Source: Lentibacter sp. XHP0401 (GTDB lineage: Bacteria; Pseudomonadota; Alphaproteobacteria; Rhodobacterales; Rhodobacteraceae). Taken from it: 64,000 nt of DNA. Under the pieces are notes generated by a model. That model was not told where the DNA came from, did not search any database, and was given only the letters and a program-made list of their open reading frames with translations. The stretch is from positions 62,001-126,000 of the forward strand of contig NZ_JAOWLC010000007.1 of NCBI RefSeq assembly GCF_025751535.1, in the 5' to 3' direction. Positions 61,323 to 64,000 of this stretch are shown piece after piece. Made by a program: the position numbers and the translations under genes. The first letter of the stretch is position 1. Every line of letters starts with the position of its first letter.

Positions 61323-61361
61323 TTAACCAACTGTTAGCTCTGTCTGTCTAGGCTGAGAATC
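61323..61361 (+). promoter_or_regulatory. CtrA-like box and GANTC site upstream of the response regulator
   Basis: TTAA-CCAACTG-TTAG (61323-61337) matches the CtrA consensus TTAA-N7-TTAA except for the last base. A CcrM-type GAATC lies at 61357-61361, about 37 bases before the start codon. The pair suggests cell-cycle control of the response regulator. The sites are read by eye only. Confidence 0.5.
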
Positions 61362-61397
61362 GAGACAACCACTCTGCTGCAAAAGGAGCTGCCCCCG

Positions 61398-62114
61398 ATG
61401 GAAGACTTTGACCCGATCGCCAACATCCCTTCGCCCACAGCCGCGCGTCCGCTCTTGGGCCTGACTGTGCTTGTGGTGGAGGATAGCCGCTATGCCTGTG
61501 AGGCCATGCACCTTTTGTGTTTGCGCAGCGGTGCGCGTATCCGTCGGGCCGATTGCATCGCCTCGGCCAAGCGCCACCTACAGGTTTATCGCCCCTCGGT
61601 CATTCTGGTTGACGTCGGCCTACCCGACGGCTCGGGGCTTGACCTGATCGCAGAGCTGACAGCGCTTTCCCCGCGTATCGACATCATTCTCGGCCTCTCG
61701 GGGGATGAAATGCTGCATGACGGGGTCATGGCTGCCGGCGCTGATGGTTTCTTTGCCAAACCGGTCGAGAACATCGCACAGTTTCAGGAGGCGATTCTGG
61801 CCCACCTGCCCGCCGACCGCCGCCCCAGCGGCCCGCGCGTGCTGAAAGACGAAACCGTAAATCCTGATCCGTTGGCCTATAATGACGACCTTGCTCACGT
61901 TGCCAGCCTGATCAACGAAAACTATGACGAACGGCAGGTTGGCTATGTGGCGCAGTTTATCACCGGCGTTGCCAAAAGCGCGCGCGACACTGTGCTGGCG
62001 CGGGCGGGTGAAGACCTCGCTGCGGCCCATGCTTTGCGACAACCCACACATCAGCCCATCGCGGCACTGGCCGGCCTTGTTCAAAAACGGCTCGACAGGC
62101 AGCTTGCAATATAA
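61398..62114 (+). CDS. Response regulator with receiver domain and unassigned C-terminal helical part
   Basis: The protein has 238 residues from ATG 61398 behind AAAAGGAG. The receiver domain covers residues 22-140. VLVVEDSRYACEAM supplies acidic residues, and VILVDVGLPDGSG carries the phospho-acceptor (Asp near 77). LGLSGDEM and GFFAKPV (Lys) complete it. The C-terminal 90 residues are helical with no DNA-binding fold visible (HVASLINENYDERQVGYVAQFI). It may be an Hpt-like or interaction module. No kinase lies beside it. The CtrA-like box upstream links it to cell-cycle control. Confidence 0.88.
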   Translation: MEDFDPIANIPSPTAARPLLGLTVLVVEDSRYACEAMHLLCLRSGARIRRADCIASAKRHLQVYRPSVILVDVGLPDGSGLDLIAELTALSPRIDIILGLSGDEMLHDGVMAAGADGFFAKPVENIAQFQEAILAHLPADRRPSGPRVLKDETVNPDPLAYNDDLAHVASLINENYDERQVGYVAQFITGVAKSARDTVLARAGEDLAAAHALRQPTHQPIAALAGLVQKRLDRQLAI

Positions 62115-62261
62115 TCCCTTGCATTGCCCCCTTACAGGCTTCCCGAGTGGTTAAAATCTGCTTGGAATAAACGATAATTGGCCGCAGAGGAGACCCAAAG
62201 CCGCCACAATCCTCCTGCATCTTGGCTCGATAAGCAGGACACCCCCTGCACGGAGGTAGGA

Positions 62262-62450
62262 ATGGAAAAGTTTTTTCAAAAGTTTGTTAGCGAAGAAAAA
62301 GGCGCAATCACAGTTGATTGGGTTGTGCTCGTAGCTGGTGTGCTCTCACTTTGCGCAGCCGTTTTCGGCGCGATCCAGTCAGGCACAGCCGAGCTCACCG
62401 AAAGCACAGGCGAATATCTTTCGTCTTACGAACCCTTCGACGGCGCATAA
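62262..62450 (+). CDS. Flp-like small pilin
   Basis: The protein has 62 residues from ATG 62262, preceded by CGGAGGTAGGA. The N-terminus, MEKFFQKFVSEEKG, ends in the glycine before the prepilin-peptidase cut. AITVDWVVLVAGVLSLCAA follows, a hydrophobic helix with aspartate at +5 where most Flp pilins have glutamate. The C-terminal part is short and acidic. No tad/cpa assembly genes are nearby, so it is an orphan that uses a machine elsewhere or has another role. A longer frame upstream has no support. Confidence 0.75.
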   Translation: MEKFFQKFVSEEKGAITVDWVVLVAGVLSLCAAVFGAIQSGTAELTESTGEYLSSYEPFDGA

Positions 62451-62465
62451 TCCGGCAAGCGAACT

Positions 62466-63695
62466 TCAGGTGATGAGCTTGGGGTTCGCGCCCATATCCA
62501 GACCGGGAAAGATAGTGCTTTCGATGAAGCCCGAATCGAACCCGAAGAGGCCGCGCATAAGCCAACCTGTATAGGCGCGCACATCGCGGGTCGGCATCAA
62601 ATCCCGTTTCTGATACAAGTCAGCCTCGCCCAGCCCGGGCCAGTCCGACCACACACGACCACCGCGCAAAGCGCCCCCTGACATCACCATCAAACCACCC
62701 GTTCCGTGATCGGAGCCGCCATTGCCGTTGAGCCGCGCTGTGCGGCCAAATTCCGTCATGGCGATAACGGCCGTTTTCCCCCAGACATCCTCTCCGACTC
62801 CGCTGCGCAAGCTCAGGATGACTTCGGCCAAACGGGTAAGAGGCTGCGCAAGTGTGCGCGACTGGTTCGCGTGCGTGTCCCATCCATTGAGCGAAAAAGC
62901 GGCAATACGGGAGGCTTCTTTCAGTTTGGAGGCCGCAAATTCGGCAATCTGGACATGCCCGCCGCCTTTTGCAGCGTCGCGGGCGCTCTGCCTCATCGCC
63001 GACATGACCATTTCGCCACTCTCGTTTGACACGTCCATGGCCCCCATGCTTTCGCCCGAAAGCGAAACGGCTTCACTGAAAGCCGCCTCAAACAACGGGT
63101 CGCCTTCCATCAGCATTCCAGCCAGGCTCAGTCCCTGAGGGGTGAGCCCGTAGAGTCCCGCATCAGGCGACCAGTTGGCCACAGGAGCTGTGCCTTTCAT
63201 CAAAAACATATCGCCCCGGCCGACAGCATAAGCCGTCTCGCTCTGCAAGCCCGGATAGTTCTGCAACATCCGATTCAGCCAACCATCCCGTATATTTCCG
63301 TCAAGATCTGCCCCGCCGGCTTCAAGCAGATCCTGCCCGTCAAAATGGCTGCGCTTATCGCGATAAGGCGTTGAAACCGCATGGGCAAAACCCAGCTCGC
63401 CTGCCTTCCAAAGCGGCATCAGCCCCGTGAGCGAGGGATGGAGCGCAAAGAAACCGTCAAGGTCTTGCTGTTCGGTCACTTTGGCTTGATCGGCGCGCCC
63501 CTTGAGAGACTTGAAGTTCGCATCGCCATAGGGGCGCAGCGCGTCCAGCCCGTCCATCCCGCCGCGCAGGATGATCACCACGAGGCGGTTTTCGCCAGTG
63601 CCGCTGGCAAAAGTCACAGGTGTCAAAAACGGGCTGGCGGCAGCGGTGCAGCCAAGGCCCGTGAGAAAAGAGCGTCTGTTGAGAGTGGAAAGCAT
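62466..63695 (-). CDS. DUF1501 family Tat-exported protein
   Basis: The 409-residue protein starts NRRSFLTGLGCTAAASPFLTP, a twin-arginine signal. The DUF1501 core follows: LVVIILRGGMDGLDALRPYG, HPSLTGLMPLWKAGELGFAHAV, FDGQDLLEAGG, GWDTHANQSRTLAQPL, MTEFGRTARLNGNGGSDHGTGG (part shown) and GGRVWSDWPGL. The family resembles arylsulfatase/alkaline phosphatase folds but has no proven reaction. It is next to a DUF1800 gene, three bases apart, the well-known DUF1800-DUF1501 pair. Confidence 0.93.
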   Translation of the reverse strand: MLSTLNRRSFLTGLGCTAAASPFLTPVTFASGTGENRLVVIILRGGMDGLDALRPYGDANFKSLKGRADQAKVTEQQDLDGFFALHPSLTGLMPLWKAGELGFAHAVSTPYRDKRSHFDGQDLLEAGGADLDGNIRDGWLNRMLQNYPGLQSETAYAVGRGDMFLMKGTAPVANWSPDAGLYGLTPQGLSLAGMLMEGDPLFEAAFSEAVSLSGESMGAMDVSNESGEMVMSAMRQSARDAAKGGGHVQIAEFAASKLKEASRIAAFSLNGWDTHANQSRTLAQPLTRLAEVILSLRSGVGEDVWGKTAVIAMTEFGRTARLNGNGGSDHGTGGLMVMSGGALRGGRVWSDWPGLGEADLYQKRDLMPTRDVRAYTGWLMRGLFGFDSGFIESTIFPGLDMGANPKLIT

Positions 63696-63698
63696 GGG

Positions 63699-64000
63699 TT
63701 ACATCCTTTGAAACGCGGGAGACGCAAGGATCAGACCAACGCCTGTACGCCTGTCTTCGGCAGCATTTGCGGCAAAGCGCAACGCCTCGGGCGCGCGATC
63801 TCCAAGGGCGGCTTGCACCAGCTCGCGAGGGTCGGGCAGCGCTCCGATCAGGCTTTCGGGCGCGCTCATCGCCCAATCAACACGCGCAGCAAAGCGCTGC
63901 GGCGTGATCCACTCGCCGTCGTCCTCCGGCCAGCCATCAGGGCCGAGCGGTTCTTGCCAGCTTTGCCCCATCAGACCCAGCGGCACTGCAAAGGTTCTTT
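63699..64000 (-). CDS. DUF1800 domain protein, C-terminal part (5' end beyond the window)
   Basis: About 100 residues are visible, read without interruption from the window edge (RTFAVPLGLMGQSWQEPLGP) to a stop at 63699. PDGWPEDDGEWITPQRFAARVDWAM and the tail GLILASPAFQRM are characteristic DUF1800 C-terminal features. DUF1800 proteins are usually exported and encoded directly upstream of DUF1501 proteins, as here, where three bases separate the genes. Function is unknown. The start and N-terminal half lie outside the window. Confidence 0.88.
   Translation of the reverse strand, partial: RTFAVPLGLMGQSWQEPLGPDGWPEDDGEWITPQRFAARVDWAMSAPESLIGALPDPRELVQAALGDRAPEALRFAANAAEDRRTGVGLILASPAFQRM

Noticed and set aside
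1-64000. CRISPR arrays, IS transposases, prophage or integrase genes
   Set aside because: No regularly spaced repeats, no transposase or integrase motifs, and no phage structural genes were seen on either strand.

Overview
The window looks like core chromosome of an alphaproteobacterium of the order Rhodobacterales (Roseobacter group). The support is a GcrA cell-cycle regulator, a short DksA/TraR protein, DUF1467, the MeaB and methylmalonyl-CoA epimerase pair of genes, YggT-RecQ-YaaA, an alpha-2-macroglobulin next to PbpC, the alphaproteobacterial form of SerC, and CtrA-like, GANTC and SqrR-like sites. Most genes have GC-rich third positions. No rRNA, tRNA, CRISPR array, complete insertion sequence or prophage was seen.

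Layout. 1-2.7 kb: the 5' part of a feruloyl-CoA-synthase-like ligase with an acylpyruvate-hydrolase-like gene, then PhnA, a small membrane protein and a DksA-like protein. 2.8-3.5 kb: an AT-rich orphan membrane gene beside compound hairpins. 3.6-11 kb: LepA, a small lipoprotein, a HisD-family dehydrogenase resembling sulfopropanediol dehydrogenase HpsN, MeaB and the helicase HrpB. 11-17.9 kb: Nudix, Pit phosphate transporter behind a PHO-like box, Gnd, ArgD-ArgF and an EamA exporter. 18-22 kb: GcrA, a ProC-like reductase and a small exopolysaccharide module (sugar transferase, SDR epimerase, Wza-like export lipoprotein). 22-28.6 kb: two small envelope proteins, TrhO, and the NAD salvage genes pncA and pncB with a membrane hybrid kinase between them.

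28.6-34.2 kb: an AT-rich SIR2-like gene, ArfB, a structured intergenic segment, a YhhQ-type queuosine-precursor transporter, and a coupled MFS-MepA-phytase-like operon. 34.3-39.7 kb: YggT, RecQ, YaaA and a soluble hybrid kinase. 39.8-47.3 kb: a PAN-domain alpha-2-macroglobulin and PbpC. 47.3-51.6 kb: a thiolase, a frameshifted small membrane gene, an ApaH-like phosphatase and a SulP transporter whose promoter contains an ATTC-N8-GAAT operator. 51.7-57.3 kb: serA-serC and serB, the complete phosphorylated serine pathway, split by two AT-richer envelope genes. 57.3-64 kb: an orphan peptide-binding protein, a nitroreductase, an EI24 protein, DUF1467, Mce, a response regulator behind a CtrA-like box, a Flp-like pilin, and DUF1501/DUF1800.

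The most interesting signals are: (i) the SIR2-like gene immediately after pncB, a possible NAD-linked defence gene; (ii) a structured, terminator-ended intergenic element at about 30.16-30.33 kb; (iii) the persulfide-type operator inside the sulP promoter; (iv) the one-base frameshift at 48.9 kb; (v) the HpsN-like dehydrogenase; and (vi) the CtrA-like box on an orphan response regulator. All calls come from reading the sequence alone. Family names rest on recognised motifs, not on database searches.
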